The notes: a model not told the origin generated them from the sequence alone. 64,000 nucleotides of DNA from Chloroflexota bacterium (GCA_016875735.1 VGOW01000010.1:16001-80000), one strand, 5' to 3'; positions 49,354 to 58,295 are shown, counted from the stretch's first letter. Numbers and translations: made by a program.

Positions 49354-51378
49354 TCAATACTCCAACAGCGTCTGCATTTTAGCGCGAATGGACTCGACCG
49401 ATGGCAGCACGTGCTCCATCATTCGCACATTGTATGGGATGGGGCAGTCGGGCGTGGCGAGTCGTTCGATGGGCGCATCGAGATCGGTGAAACACTCGCG
49501 GGCGATGACGGCGATGATCTCTGCCGCGAAGCCGCCGGTGATCGTGTCTTCGTGAACGACGAGCAGTTTTCCGGTGCGGCGCACGGCGCGGGTGATCGAG
49601 TCGGCGTCCCACGGGATGATGGTGCGAAGGTCGAGCAGAGTCACCCGGCCCTCGAACGGTTGGGCCGCTTCGAGGCAGCGGTGAACGGTCTCGCCCCACG
49701 TCACCACAGTTAACTCATCGCCTTCGGCGAGGGCGGCGGCAACGCCGAAGGGCAGGCAATAATCGTCGCCGGGATACGGACGGCGGGCGGGTACGGTGTC
49801 GAGCAATGCGCGATGCTCGAAGAACAGTGTGGGGTCGTCGCCGCGAAGAGCCGAGCGGAGAAGGCCCACCGCATCGGCGGCATTGCTGGGGCAGGCGATG
49901 CGCCAGCCGAGCGTGTGGGCGAACACCGCTTCGCCGCTCACACTGTGCCACGGGTCGCCGGTCTTTTTGCCGTAGCCCACCGGAATGCGCACAACCATCG
50001 GCGCGGCGAACTTGCCTGCGGTGCGCCAGCGAATCGTGCCGATGTCGGTGATCTGTTCGTGCGCGGGGTCGGCGTATTTGCGGAACTGAATTTCGGGCAC
50101 GGGCAGAAGCCCGGCAATCGCCATTCCTTGCGCGCGGCCCATGATTCCCTCTTCGGAGAGCGAGGTGTCAAACACTCGCGCTTCGCCGAACCTGCGTTGC
50201 AGGTCCATCGTCGCGCCGTGCACGCCGCCTTTCACGCCCACGTCTTCGCCGAAGATCAACATGCGCGGGTTGAGAGCCATTTCGTTTTCCATCGCGCGCT
50301 TCACTGCGTCGAGCAAATTGAGTCGCGGGCCGCTCCTCTCGGGCGCGCCGCCGCCGAGCGGAAGTTGGGCGGACTCGGATCGAAGGCCGCCGGTGAGTGG
50401 CGGAGTCCCGTCGTAAAAAAGTTTGGCGGCGGTTTGAGTCGGATCGGGTTCGGGCATCCCCTCGGCGGCGGCGAGCGCGTCTTTCAATTCATCGCGCACT
50501 TCGCCGATCAATTGATCCCACACGTCGGCGGAAAACATTTCGCGCAATCGCGGCAGGGGATCGCGCGCGGCGTCGTCGGCGCGTTCTTCGGGAGTCTTGT
50601 AGGCTTGATCGTCAATGAAGGTGTGGCCGAGCAATCGCGGGACGCGCATTCGCAAAAGGCACGGCCCGTGCGCGCGCGCGTGCCGCACGGCGTGGGCGAT
50701 GATCTCTGCCGCTTGCAGAGGATCACTGCCGTTGCCTTCGAGCACAGTGAGGCCGCCGAACGCGGCGAGGTTGGCGGCGATGTTGCCGCCGGGCGTTTGA
50801 TATTTGCCGGGCACCGAGAGGCCGTAGCTGTTGTCTTTGATGAAGAAGAGCATGGGCAGACTCAGTGTTGTGGCGATGTTGAGCGCCGACCAAAAACCGT
50901 TGGCGGCCACCGATCCATCGCCGCCGAGGGCGGCGGCCACCGCGCCCGACCAATCTTTTTCGCCCAACACGTTTTCCCGGTAGCGAATTGATTGCGCCCA
51001 TCCAGCGGCCGGCGTGTATTGCGCGCCCACATCGCCCGACATGGGAAAGACGAGCGCGCGCTGGCGTCGGCTCATGCTGAAGGTCACTCCGACATCGCGG
51101 CCCTCGCTCGGGGTTCCGGCGCGGGCCATTCCGGCGGCAATGGCTTCGCGGGCGGTGAGGCCGCTGGCGAGCATGAACGGGCGTGAGCGGTAATACACCG
51201 CCGCCGCATCCTTTGGATGATCGAGCGAGAGGGCGAGCAGCACTTGCGCCAGTTCGTGCCCGCCCGCCGAGAATTGATATTTGACTTTGCCCTGCGGGGT
51301 GAGCTGCTCCACCTCGAGTCGATCCAACTCGCGGGAGAGGAGGCAATAGCGGGCGACGGAGAGCCAATCGGTGGTCAT
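49354..51378 (-). CDS. Fused alpha-beta E1 component of a 2-oxoacid dehydrogenase
   Basis: The 674-residue protein joins an E1-alpha half (residues 1-330: ThDP motif ALGGDGSVAANGFWSALNIATTLSLPMLFFIKDNSYGLS) to an E1-beta half (about 350-674: LNLLDAVKRAMENEMALNPRMLIFGEDVG, FDTSLSEEGIMGRAQGMAIAG, VVHEDTITGGFAAEIIAVIARE). This arrangement occurs for branched-chain or acetoin-type E1 in several phyla. It decarboxylates a 2-oxoacid and passes the acyl group to a lipoyl E2, and no E2 or E3 gene is nearby. A repeat lies upstream. Confidence 0.93.
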   Translation of the reverse strand: MTTDWLSVARYCLLSRELDRLEVEQLTPQGKVKYQFSAGGHELAQVLLALSLDHPKDAAAVYYRSRPFMLASGLTAREAIAAGMARAGTPSEGRDVGVTFSMSRRQRALVFPMSGDVGAQYTPAAGWAQSIRYRENVLGEKDWSGAVAAALGGDGSVAANGFWSALNIATTLSLPMLFFIKDNSYGLSVPGKYQTPGGNIAANLAAFGGLTVLEGNGSDPLQAAEIIAHAVRHARAHGPCLLRMRVPRLLGHTFIDDQAYKTPEERADDAARDPLPRLREMFSADVWDQLIGEVRDELKDALAAAEGMPEPDPTQTAAKLFYDGTPPLTGGLRSESAQLPLGGGAPERSGPRLNLLDAVKRAMENEMALNPRMLIFGEDVGVKGGVHGATMDLQRRFGEARVFDTSLSEEGIMGRAQGMAIAGLLPVPEIQFRKYADPAHEQITDIGTIRWRTAGKFAAPMVVRIPVGYGKKTGDPWHSVSGEAVFAHTLGWRIACPSNAADAVGLLRSALRGDDPTLFFEHRALLDTVPARRPYPGDDYCLPFGVAAALAEGDELTVVTWGETVHRCLEAAQPFEGRVTLLDLRTIIPWDADSITRAVRRTGKLLVVHEDTITGGFAAEIIAVIARECFTDLDAPIERLATPDCPIPYNVRMMEHVLPSVESIRAKMQTLLEY

Positions 51379-51455
51379 GTTTCAAACGATGAACGCGGAA
51401 CGATAAACGATGAATCTTTGCCACTCCGCCATTCATCGTTCATCCTTCATCGTTC
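51379..51455. repeat. CGATGAACG/CGTTCATCG inverted repeat between SixA and E1 genes
   Basis: AAACGATGAACGCGGAACGA opposite TTCATCGTTCATCCTTCATCG, an imperfect hairpin that runs into the last codons of the SixA gene. Confidence 0.75.
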
Positions 51456-51919
51456 GTAAGCACTTTCGGCGCGAGCAGCCACACGAGTTCGCCGTTGAGC
51501 GAGTCGGGCGAGGCAATGTCTACGCGGGCGAGGCCGCCTTTTTTCATCGCCACGCGCCCGCCGCCGATGATCTCGGCAATCGTCCGGCCAAAATCAGGCT
51601 CGTGCCCCACCAGCATGATTGCCTTCGCCTTTTTGTGCTCGCCGAGAATCGCCGCCAATTTTTCGCGGTTGAATCCGGGCGCGAGCAGTTTATGTTCCAC
51701 GACGGCGAGGCCGAGCCGCTCGGCTACGATGTCGGCGGTTTGCCGCGCGCGAACGAGCGGGCTGGAGAGAATGGCATCGGGTGAGACATCGAGCCGCTTC
51801 AGCGTTTTGCCTTCGGCTTTCATCTTTGCGATGCCCTCCTCGGTGAGCGGGCGCTCGGAGTCGGATCGATTCCAATGGGGCCAGTCGGCAAGGCCGTGAC
51901 GGAGGAAGTAGAGGTTCAT
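51440..51919 (-). CDS. sixA: SixA-type phosphohistidine phosphatase
   Basis: The 159-residue protein is a short histidine phosphatase: MNLYFLRHGLADWP with the RHG nucleophile, LSSPLVRARQTADIVAERLG, and MLVGHEPDFGRTIAEIIGGG with the second catalytic His. SixA removes phosphate from phosphohistidines of kinases or PTS proteins. The C-terminus is altered by the adjacent repeat (LAPKVLTNDEG). The 107-nt gap to the next gene holds a terminator for the upstream DUF5615 gene. Confidence 0.9.
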   Translation of the reverse strand: MNLYFLRHGLADWPHWNRSDSERPLTEEGIAKMKAEGKTLKRLDVSPDAILSSPLVRARQTADIVAERLGLAVVEHKLLAPGFNREKLAAILGEHKKAKAIMLVGHEPDFGRTIAEIIGGGRVAMKKGGLARVDIASPDSLNGELVWLLAPKVLTNDEG

Positions 51920-51978
51920 GGTTTCGTGAGCAATGTGCTTGACGAAATGCTTTCAAACGATGGGGGTCGGATATTAAG

Positions 51979-52003
51979 CAAAAAGGCCGCAGAGGGTTGC
52001 GGC
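51979..52003 (-). terminator. Terminator after the DUF5615 gene
   Basis: On the minus strand GCCGCA-ACCCTC-TGCGGC is followed by CTTTTTGC. It follows the DUF5615 stop at 52027. Confidence 0.75.
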
Positions 52004-52026
52004 TCGCAGAGGGTATTGATCTTAGG

Positions 52027-52395
52027 TCATTCTGTTGAAGATGGGCGCCTGATGCGAACTCTGCCCGGCTCCACAACAACCACACAACCAACCATATCAT
52101 CCAGATTGTGATCGTGCGCAAATTGTTCAACAAACGACTTCACCAATCCGGGTGAATGGACAGGCAATCGAAAGCGAATGATGCCAGGGTGATCGCCGGG
52201 CGGATTGTCTCGAATATCAGCGAACCAGTGATCGAGGACAAATAGCATACGATTCGCATTTCGCGCGGCGCCGGCGATTGTTATATCATCAGCGCTGCTG
52301 AGTCCCTCGGCTAAGGCTGTATCAACATCGTGGCCAAGTTCAGCCAACGTTATCCGCAGGTCGTGAGATATGCCGTGATCCAGTTTGATTTTCAC
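52027..52395 (-). CDS. DUF5615 PIN-like protein (candidate toxin)
   Basis: The 122-residue protein matches DUF5615: MKIKLDHGISHDLRITLAELGHDVDTA, then a conserved Asp region FVLDHWFADIR, and IIRFRLP. Members are PIN-like nucleases usually encoded next to a DUF433 protein, as here (7 nt apart). The pair is thought to be a toxin-antitoxin system. In MKIKLDHG the family Asp appears shifted from the common LLDENL form, so activity is uncertain. Confidence 0.8.
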   Translation of the reverse strand: MKIKLDHGISHDLRITLAELGHDVDTALAEGLSSADDITIAGAARNANRMLFVLDHWFADIRDNPPGDHPGIIRFRLPVHSPGLVKSFVEQFAHDHNLDDMVGCVVVVEPGRVRIRRPSSTE

Positions 52396-52402
52396 GGTCG
52401 CA

Positions 52403-52840
52403 TTAATGCGTCAGGGCAAACTCAATGGCGGCATAGGCTAGCGTGGCGCGAATGTCCTCGAGCGTGAGTGGCGGAAAGGCCCGTGTCAATTCCTCCGGCG
52501 ACATTCCTTCAGCTAGGCCGCCCAGAATAACACTAACCGGAACCCGGGTGTTGCGTATGTGGGGCCGGCCTCCTAGAACGCCGATTTCTCTAACGATCCT
52601 TCCAGCAAGAAGCGACATTGTTTCCAGCTGAGAAGAGATTTCGCGGGCAGAAAAAGGTTGCTCCACATACTCGGCAGGCTTTGCCAATTCTATGGATCCG
52701 CTGGCCGAGCTACGTCTCGCCTCCTCAGGAGGGGGCGCAACCCAATTGACCCGATTCAATTGAATGACATGCTGGCCCGATGTGGCGGTCATTAATTCAA
52801 GGTTGACATATTTCTTTTCTTCTTCAAGGATAGTTGGCAT
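52403..52840 (-). CDS. DUF433 protein with N-terminal extension (candidate antitoxin)
   Basis: The last 75 residues are DUF433: IVREIGVLGGRPHIRNTRVPVSVILGGLAEGMSPEELTRAFPPLTLEDIRATLAYAAIEFA, a small helical DNA-binding-like domain. The first 70 residues (LEEEKKYVNLELMTATSGQHVIQLN...) have no recognised match. It precedes the DUF5615 gene by 7 nt, a common antitoxin-toxin order. Confidence 0.82.
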   Translation of the reverse strand: MPTILEEEKKYVNLELMTATSGQHVIQLNRVNWVAPPPEEARRSSASGSIELAKPAEYVEQPFSAREISSQLETMSLLAGRIVREIGVLGGRPHIRNTRVPVSVILGGLAEGMSPEELTRAFPPLTLEDIRATLAYAAIEFALTH

Positions 52841-52870
52841 GAGTGCACCTCAAACTATTGAAAATATGAG

Positions 52871-53263
52871 TCAATTGGCTTGCTTCACCATCAATGGAAG
52901 AGAGGCAACCTCTATACTGTCCACAGCAAGATCGAACGAGTATTCCCCGATTTTTGGCAATTGCAGTCCCTGGATGTTTAAGATCAGATTTGCTCCAGCA
53001 AAACCCGCCTCTTGATCAATTTTCACTTGGAGGTTGCCCTGCAAGGAGGGAAGCAATTCCTTGCCATCTTCATCCACGAACTGAAGAATGATTTTGTGAT
53101 CGCCCGCCTCTATTCGACTGAATCTCAGTCTTATCACTACAGCACATTGAGGATGTATTGTTGGGACTTGACGAGCCCAAATCGTGTCGAAAGTTCCCAA
53201 AATATTCAGCTTTCCTTGTGCTTCTGTTGCGGCGTCGCATAGAGTAAATATCTCAATATTCAT
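52871..53263 (-). CDS. DUF6941-like protein
   Basis: The 130-residue protein starts MNIEIFTLCDAATEAQGKLNILGTFDTIWA and appears to be a beta-rich domain (KIILQFVDEDGKELLPSLQGNLQVKID, LQLPKIGEYSFDLAVD). This N-terminal pattern matches DUF6941 as I remember it. Function unknown. It has its own promoter, with the ATG 8 nt after the -10 box. Confidence 0.65.
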   Translation of the reverse strand: MNIEIFTLCDAATEAQGKLNILGTFDTIWARQVPTIHPQCAVVIRLRFSRIEAGDHKIILQFVDEDGKELLPSLQGNLQVKIDQEAGFAGANLILNIQGLQLPKIGEYSFDLAVDSIEVASLPLMVKQAN

Positions 53264-53271
53264 AGATCACA

Positions 53272-53299
53272 ATTATAGCCCTGCTGTGCCATAGTGCAA
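53272..53299 (-). promoter_or_regulatory. Promoter of the DUF6941-like gene
   Basis: On the minus strand TTGCAC (53294-53299), a 16-nt spacer and TATAAT (53272-53277), with the ATG 8 nt further on, so the mRNA is nearly leaderless. The divergent rnc gene starts at 53417. Small hairpins (GGAGGCAATCCTCC, GAAGCAAGGGGCTTC) lie in its leader at 53345-53386. Confidence 0.72.
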
Positions 53300-53416
53300 C
53301 GTTGCAGAAAAGTTGGTAAAATCCCTCTCTAATAGTTAGCGAAACGGAGGCAATCCTCCGGACGAAGCAAGGGGCTTCGCCCGGTGGCTTGCCCTCGTTT
53401 CCCGCAAAAGGGAAAC

Positions 53417-54106
53417 ATGTCCACCCTCGCCGATCTGCAACAGCGACTCGGGCTGGCCTTCCGCAATGAAGGCCTCCTGCGCCGCGCTCTCACCCATCGC
53501 TCGTACATCAACGAGCACACCGAAGAATACGAAGACAATGAACGGCTCGAATATCTCGGCGACGCCGTGCTCGATTTTCTCGTCGCCGCCATGATCTATC
53601 ATCGCTTCCCCGAAATGAGCGAAGGCGAACTCACGCCCCTGCGTTCGGCGCTGGTGCGCACCGAGCAGCTGGCCGAGTTCGCCCGGCGGCTCGAGATTGG
53701 CCCGGCCATCCGGCTGGGCAAAGGCGAAGCCGAAGCCGGAGGCCGCGAACGCGAGTCGGTGCTGTGCAGCACGTTCGAGGCCGTCATCGGCGCAATGTTC
53801 CTCGACACCGGCATGGAAGTGGTGCGCTCATTCGTCGAGCGATTGTTTTTGCCCGAAGCCAATCGCATCGTCGCCGCCGACGCCAACGTGGACGCCAAGA
53901 GCCAGTTCCAAGTGTGGGCACAGTCGGAGCGCGGGCACACGCCGCGCTACAAAACCATCACGCAAGAAGGCCCCGATCACGACAAACTATTCACCGTCGA
54001 AGTCGTGGTTGGCGCGGAGGTGTACGGCGTGGGCAGTGGGCGCAGCAAAAAGATGGCCGAGCAAGCGGCGGCGATGGATGCGCTGAAACGAGTCGGAGCG
54101 GTGTGA
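53417..54106 (+). CDS. rnc: Ribonuclease III
   Basis: RNase III cleaves double-stranded RNA in rRNA maturation and regulation. The 229-residue protein has the catalytic helix NERLEYLGDAVLDFLVA with the conserved Glu and Asp residues, the second metal site in STFEAVIGAMFLDTG, and a C-terminal dsRNA-binding domain (DAKSQFQVWAQSERGHTPRYKTI to SKKMAEQAAAMDALKR). ATG 53417 (MSTLADLQQRLG) is preferred over an upstream ATG in the hairpin region. Its stop overlaps the next gene by 4 nt. Confidence 0.96.
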   Translation: MSTLADLQQRLGLAFRNEGLLRRALTHRSYINEHTEEYEDNERLEYLGDAVLDFLVAAMIYHRFPEMSEGELTPLRSALVRTEQLAEFARRLEIGPAIRLGKGEAEAGGRERESVLCSTFEAVIGAMFLDTGMEVVRSFVERLFLPEANRIVAADANVDAKSQFQVWAQSERGHTPRYKTITQEGPDHDKLFTVEVVVGAEVYGVGSGRSKKMAEQAAAMDALKRVGAV

Positions 54107-54957
54107 AACGATTATTGATCACCGGCGGATCGGGCTATCTCGGTTGGCGGCTGACGCAGATGGCAACCGCCTCCGGCGAGTGGGAAACGTTCCCAACCTT
54201 TCTCGCCAACCGGATCGATCATCCCAATGGACTCCGACTCGATCTCCGCGACCGGGCCGCCACTGAAACGGTGACGGCGTCCCTGCGCCCGGAGGTGATC
54301 ATTCATCAAGCCGTCTCGCCGCGCAATAGCGAACACATCGCGGCGATGATCCCCGCGGCGCGGCACATCATGCAAGCCGCCGCCGAGATCGGCGCGCGCC
54401 TCATTCACGTTTCCACCGACATGATTTGGGACGGCACGCGCCCGCCGTACGGCGACGATTCGCCGCCCAGCCCGCTCACCCCGTACGCCGAAGCCAAAGC
54501 GGCTATCGAAAACATGATTGCCGATGAAATGCCGCAAACCCTCATCGTCCGCCCCTCGCTCATCTATGGCTTCGACCCGATTGACAAGCAGACCGGTTGG
54601 ATCGTGAGCGGCATTCGCCGCAGTGAAACGGTGCGCCTCTTCACCGATGAACTGCGCTGCCCCATTTGGGTTGACACGCTGGCGACTGCATTGCTCGAAC
54701 TGGCCGACTCGGATCACAGCGGGCGACTCAACATTGCCGGGCGGCCGCTCAATCGCTGGGATTTTGGAATGAAGATGCTGGCCGCCCTCGGCATCGAACC
54801 CGGCCCGAACGTCATTCGCTCCACCATTGCCGAGAGCGGCCTCGCCCGCCCCGCCGATCTCACGATGGACACGAGCAAAGCCCGCCAGTGGTTGCGCACT
54901 CCATTGATCTCGGTGGATGAGGCGGCCGTGCGCCACCAACGGCAGGCGGCCCGGTAA
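54103..54957 (+). CDS. SDR-family RmlD-like reductase
   Basis: The 284-residue protein is an extended SDR: LLITGGSGYLGWRLTQMA (NADP loop), VIIHQAVSP, HVSTDMIWDGTRPPYGDDSPPSPLTPYAEAKAAIE with catalytic Ser, Tyr and Lys, and LIVRPSLIYGFD. It resembles dTDP-4-dehydrorhamnose reductase and MAT2B-like proteins. The start is GTG 54103, overlapping the rnc stop. No sugar-nucleotide genes are adjacent, so the substrate is open. Confidence 0.85.
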   Translation: MKRLLITGGSGYLGWRLTQMATASGEWETFPTFLANRIDHPNGLRLDLRDRAATETVTASLRPEVIIHQAVSPRNSEHIAAMIPAARHIMQAAAEIGARLIHVSTDMIWDGTRPPYGDDSPPSPLTPYAEAKAAIENMIADEMPQTLIVRPSLIYGFDPIDKQTGWIVSGIRRSETVRLFTDELRCPIWVDTLATALLELADSDHSGRLNIAGRPLNRWDFGMKMLAALGIEPGPNVIRSTIAESGLARPADLTMDTSKARQWLRTPLISVDEAAVRHQRQAAR

Positions 54958-55000
54958 CCAGCGAGGCAAAGGCGAGGGCATCGTTTCGCCGCAAAATTTC

Positions 55001-55029
55001 TTGACACGATTTGTTCCCCTCAGTACAAT
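55001..55029 (+). promoter_or_regulatory. Promoter of the H+-pyrophosphatase gene
   Basis: A perfect TTGACA (55001-55006), a 17-nt spacer and TACAAT (55024-55029). ATG 55099 has TAGGAG 9 nt upstream. Confidence 0.88.
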
Positions 55030-55098
55030 GTTCCCACTTGCCCCTCGGCCCGAGGGGCAATTTGCGCCACAAACTTGCCGTCATAGGAGAATGTATCA

Positions 55099-57363
55099 AT
55101 GACTGAACTCACTCAATTCGAACAGATTGCCATTTGGTCTGTGCTGGGCGTGGCCATTCTCGGTTTGGCCTACGCCGTTTTTCTGCGCGCGCAAATTCTG
55201 CGCGAAGACAAAGGCACAGACAAAATGCAGGAAATTTGGGGATGGATCAAAGAAGGGGCAAATGCCTACCTCACAAAACAATTGCGATCGATTCTGCCCC
55301 TCATCGCTGTCCTCACCCTCGCTCTTTTCTTTTCAGTTTACATCGTCAAACCCACACCCGAAGCGATTGAGCGCTTCGCCGGCGCATCGGAAGATCAGGT
55401 GAAGCTGTACATCGGCCTGTGGCGCGCATTTGCGTTTGTGATGGGCGCGGGCTTCTCGTTGGCCGTTGGCCAGATCGGGATGCGGATGGCCGTAGAAGCC
55501 AATGTGCGTGTGGCGGCAGAGGCGCGCAAATCGTTCTCTGGCGCACTGCGTATCGCCTACCGCGCCGGCACGATCACCGGTATGTTGACCGACGGGCTCG
55601 GCCTCTTCGGCGGCACGATCATTTTCATCTTTCTCGGCAAGGCCGCGCCCGATGCATTGCTCGGCTTCGGCTTCGGCGGCACTCTGCTGGCGTTGTTCAT
55701 GCGCGTGGGCGGCGGCATTTACACCAAAGCCGCCGACGTGGGCGCTGACCTTGTGGGCAAGGTGGAGCAAAACCTCGAAGAGGACGATCCGCGCAACGCG
55801 GCAGTGATCGCCGATCTCGTGGGCGACAACGTGGGCGACTGCGCCGGGATGGCCGCCGACATTTTTGAGTCCTACGAAGTGACCATCGTCTCCGGTTTGA
55901 TTCTCGGCCTCGCCCTCACCCGCATCACCGGGCACAATGAGTGGATTGTGTATCCGCTGATCGTGCGCGGCATCGGCGTCCTTTCATCCATCATCGGCAC
56001 GTATCTGGTCAAAACGCCGGAGATGGAACATGGCGGCAACGCGATGAAAGCGATCTTCAACGGCTTTCTCTCTTCGGCGGCGATCTCGGTGGTGTTATTC
56101 GGCATCGCCGGGTTTGCTTATTTGCAGAACATCCCCGGCGGATGGTGGCGGCCCGTGCTCACCGTGGCCGTCGGCGTGGCATTGGCAATTCTGATCGACC
56201 GCGTCACCGAATGGTTCACCGGCACGCACGGCGCCCCGGTGAAAGACATCGTCCATTCAATGAACGGCGGCCCGGCCACCACCATTCTCTCCGGCCTCGT
56301 GCAGGGATACGAGAGCGCCGTGTGGTCGGTCATCGTGATCTGCGCCACCATCATCTCCTCGATCTTCATCTTCAGCCCCGTTGACTCGGCTCACCAAACG
56401 GCCTTCGTGTTGTACGGCGTGGCGATGACCGGCATCGGCATGTTGACCCTCACCGGCAACAACGTGGCGATGGACTCCTTCGGCCCGATCTCCGACAACG
56501 CCAACGGCATCGGCGAAATGGCCGGGTTGGACGAGAAGGCGCGCAAGATCATGACCGATCTCGACGCGGTGGGCAACACCACCAAAGCCATCACCAAAGG
56601 CGTCGCCATCGGCTCGGCGGTGATCGCCGCTGTGTCGCTGTTCGGCTCGTTCATCACCGATGTGTCCCTCGTCGATCCGACGGCGCTGGCCGGCGGCATC
56701 CGCGTCTCGGAGCCGATGGTGTTCATCGGGGTGTTGCTCGGCGGGGCGCTGCCGTGGATGTTTTCTTCACTGGCGATCAATGCCGTGAACCGCGCCGCGC
56801 GTCTCATCGTCAACGAAGTGCGCCGGCAGTTCCGCGCCGGCGTGCTCGAAGGCAAGATTCCGCCGGACTACAAGCAGGCGGTTTCCATTTCCACCAACGC
56901 CGCGCAGAATGAATTGATCTCGCTGGCCCTGCTCGGCGTGATCCCGCCCATCCTCGTCGGCCTCTTTCTCAAAGTGGAAGCGCTGGGCGGCTTTCTCGCC
57001 GGCATCATCGTCTCCGGCCAGTTGCTGGCCGTGTTCATGTCCAACGCCGGAGGCGCGTGGGACAACGCCAAGAAAGTGGTGGAGGATGAGCCGAAGAAGC
57101 CCGCCGAGAATCTGGGCAAGAACTCGGAGCGGCACAAGGCGGCCGTGGTGGGCGACACCGTCGGCGACCCGTTGAAGGACACCGCCGGGCCCGCGCTTAA
57201 CCCGATGATCAAAGTGGTGAATCTTGTGTCGGTGATCATCGCCCCCATCGTGGTCACCTTCAAGCAGATCGATTTCGTCATTGTGATTGTCGGAGTCGTT
57301 CTGCTGGCCGCGCTGATTTGGGCGGTGATGAACAGCAAACGGGAAACGGTAGCGCAACAATAA
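55099..57363 (+). CDS. hppA: Membrane-bound proton-translocating pyrophosphatase
   Basis: HppA uses pyrophosphate to pump protons across the membrane. The 754-residue protein has about 16 helices and the signatures GGGIYTKAADVGADLVGKVE (catalytic lysine loop), DDPRNAAVIADLVGDNVGDCAGMAADIFESYE, DNANGIGEMAGLD, and KAAVVGDTVGDPLKDTAGPALNPMIKV. The motif GNTTKAITKG has Lys where K+-dependent enzymes have Ala, so it should be of the K+-independent H+ type. A good promoter and terminator show it is transcribed alone. Confidence 0.96.
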   Translation: MTELTQFEQIAIWSVLGVAILGLAYAVFLRAQILREDKGTDKMQEIWGWIKEGANAYLTKQLRSILPLIAVLTLALFFSVYIVKPTPEAIERFAGASEDQVKLYIGLWRAFAFVMGAGFSLAVGQIGMRMAVEANVRVAAEARKSFSGALRIAYRAGTITGMLTDGLGLFGGTIIFIFLGKAAPDALLGFGFGGTLLALFMRVGGGIYTKAADVGADLVGKVEQNLEEDDPRNAAVIADLVGDNVGDCAGMAADIFESYEVTIVSGLILGLALTRITGHNEWIVYPLIVRGIGVLSSIIGTYLVKTPEMEHGGNAMKAIFNGFLSSAAISVVLFGIAGFAYLQNIPGGWWRPVLTVAVGVALAILIDRVTEWFTGTHGAPVKDIVHSMNGGPATTILSGLVQGYESAVWSVIVICATIISSIFIFSPVDSAHQTAFVLYGVAMTGIGMLTLTGNNVAMDSFGPISDNANGIGEMAGLDEKARKIMTDLDAVGNTTKAITKGVAIGSAVIAAVSLFGSFITDVSLVDPTALAGGIRVSEPMVFIGVLLGGALPWMFSSLAINAVNRAARLIVNEVRRQFRAGVLEGKIPPDYKQAVSISTNAAQNELISLALLGVIPPILVGLFLKVEALGGFLAGIIVSGQLLAVFMSNAGGAWDNAKKVVEDEPKKPAENLGKNSERHKAAVVGDTVGDPLKDTAGPALNPMIKVVNLVSVIIAPIVVTFKQIDFVIVIVGVVLLAALIWAVMNSKRETVAQQ

Positions 57364-57367
57364 CACC

Positions 57368-57399
57368 AAAGGCCGCGGGCATACGCTCGCGGCCTTTTT
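57368..57399 (+). terminator. Terminator after hppA
   Basis: AAGGCCGCG pairs with CGCGGCCTT around GGCATACGCT, and a T5 run follows. Confidence 0.88.
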
Positions 57400-57412
57400 G
57401 ATTCTTGACGTC

Positions 57413-58213
57413 ATGAAGTTGCCGCATTGGGCTTCGCCCAATCATCCCATCGTGAGGCGCAAACTGGGCCTGTGGAGAAAGCACACCCGGCAGTTGTGAC
57501 TCACTTTTCTTCTGTTTCCGTCAGCCTGCACGGCATTGTATTGGTTCATGGGAGCCCTTGGGCGAAATCAGTTTGACCCTGCGGACATTGCCACCGCCCT
57601 GCTTTTGACCGTTTGGGGATGGGAAGGGTGGCTCAGCCTGTGGATGGGCATCGTCGTCACCACCCGCACCGCTCTGCTCATCGCCCGCGAGCGCGAGTCG
57701 CAGAACTGGCCTTTGCTCCGGGTGACGCCTTTCGACTCTGCCGACATTCTCAAAGCCAAAGCCGGAGCGGCGCTCTATTGGGTGCGTTGGCCGATCATTC
57801 AATTGCTGTTCTTGCGCGCCGCGTGCGTAGCCATCGCTGTCGCCAACTCGCCCGACATCACCCCGACCCAAACGGCGCTGGCCGCCGCCTTCGCCCTGCT
57901 CTTCTGCGCCGAACTTTTTGTCAGCGCCGTTTACAATTGCTCCGTCGGCCTGACTGCCTCGGCCTTCGCCAAAACTTCCGCCGTTGCCAATGCGGCGGCG
58001 TATTCACTGCATATTGCGCTATTCTTGTTCATCTTCTTGCCGATCTGGAATAGGTTTGCCGGGCCGATCTTCGAAGCCTTTTTCTACTCCGACCATTTAT
58101 CCACTCTGACCCGAAGCATTGCGGTTTTCTCATTGCTCATCGCTGCTCAGCTTGCCCTTGCAGGCGCAATGTTTTTCATCGCCGCGATTCAATTGCGCCG
58201 CATTGTTGAGTGA
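57413..58213 (+). pseudogene. Membrane protein gene with an internal TGA (paralogue of the next gene)
   Basis: ATG 57413 opens MKLPHWASPNHPIVRRKLGLW, which matches the start of the downstream paralogue (MSLPAWASASHPIARREQTLW). The frame stops at TGA 57497-57499 after 28 codons and then continues open as LTFLLFPSACTALYWFMGAL to 58213. The TGA lies in the region where the paralogue reads RPWRWVW, so a Trp codon may have been lost. The rest has about six membrane segments with IARERESQNWPLLRVTPFDSADILKAK, shared with the paralogue. It resembles an ABC-2-type permease half. A restart at ATG 57545 is possible. Confidence 0.72.
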
Positions 58214-58224
58214 GATCGCCCGAA

Positions 58225-58295
58225 GGAACCACAGATTTCACGGATTGCACGGAGTTGCTCACCTCGTCAGTGAAACCTGCGCAATCCGTGGTTCC
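58225..58295. repeat. GGAACCACAGATTTCACGG inverted repeat
   Basis: GGAACCACAGATTTCACGG on the left and GCAATCCGTGGTTCC on the right form an imperfect hairpin. It lies between the two paralogous membrane genes, in a 146-nt gap otherwise without features. Confidence 0.78.

Noticed and set aside
853..58213. TGA read as tryptophan or selenocysteine (recoding)
   Set aside because: Many intact genes in the window end in TGA, often as ATGA or GTGA overlaps. No SECIS-like hairpin was seen after the internal TGA codons, and one of the three stops is TAG.
4918..58295. Repeats as a CRISPR array
   Set aside because: The copies are dispersed singly, differ in sequence and are not separated by regular spacers. 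No cas gene is present.
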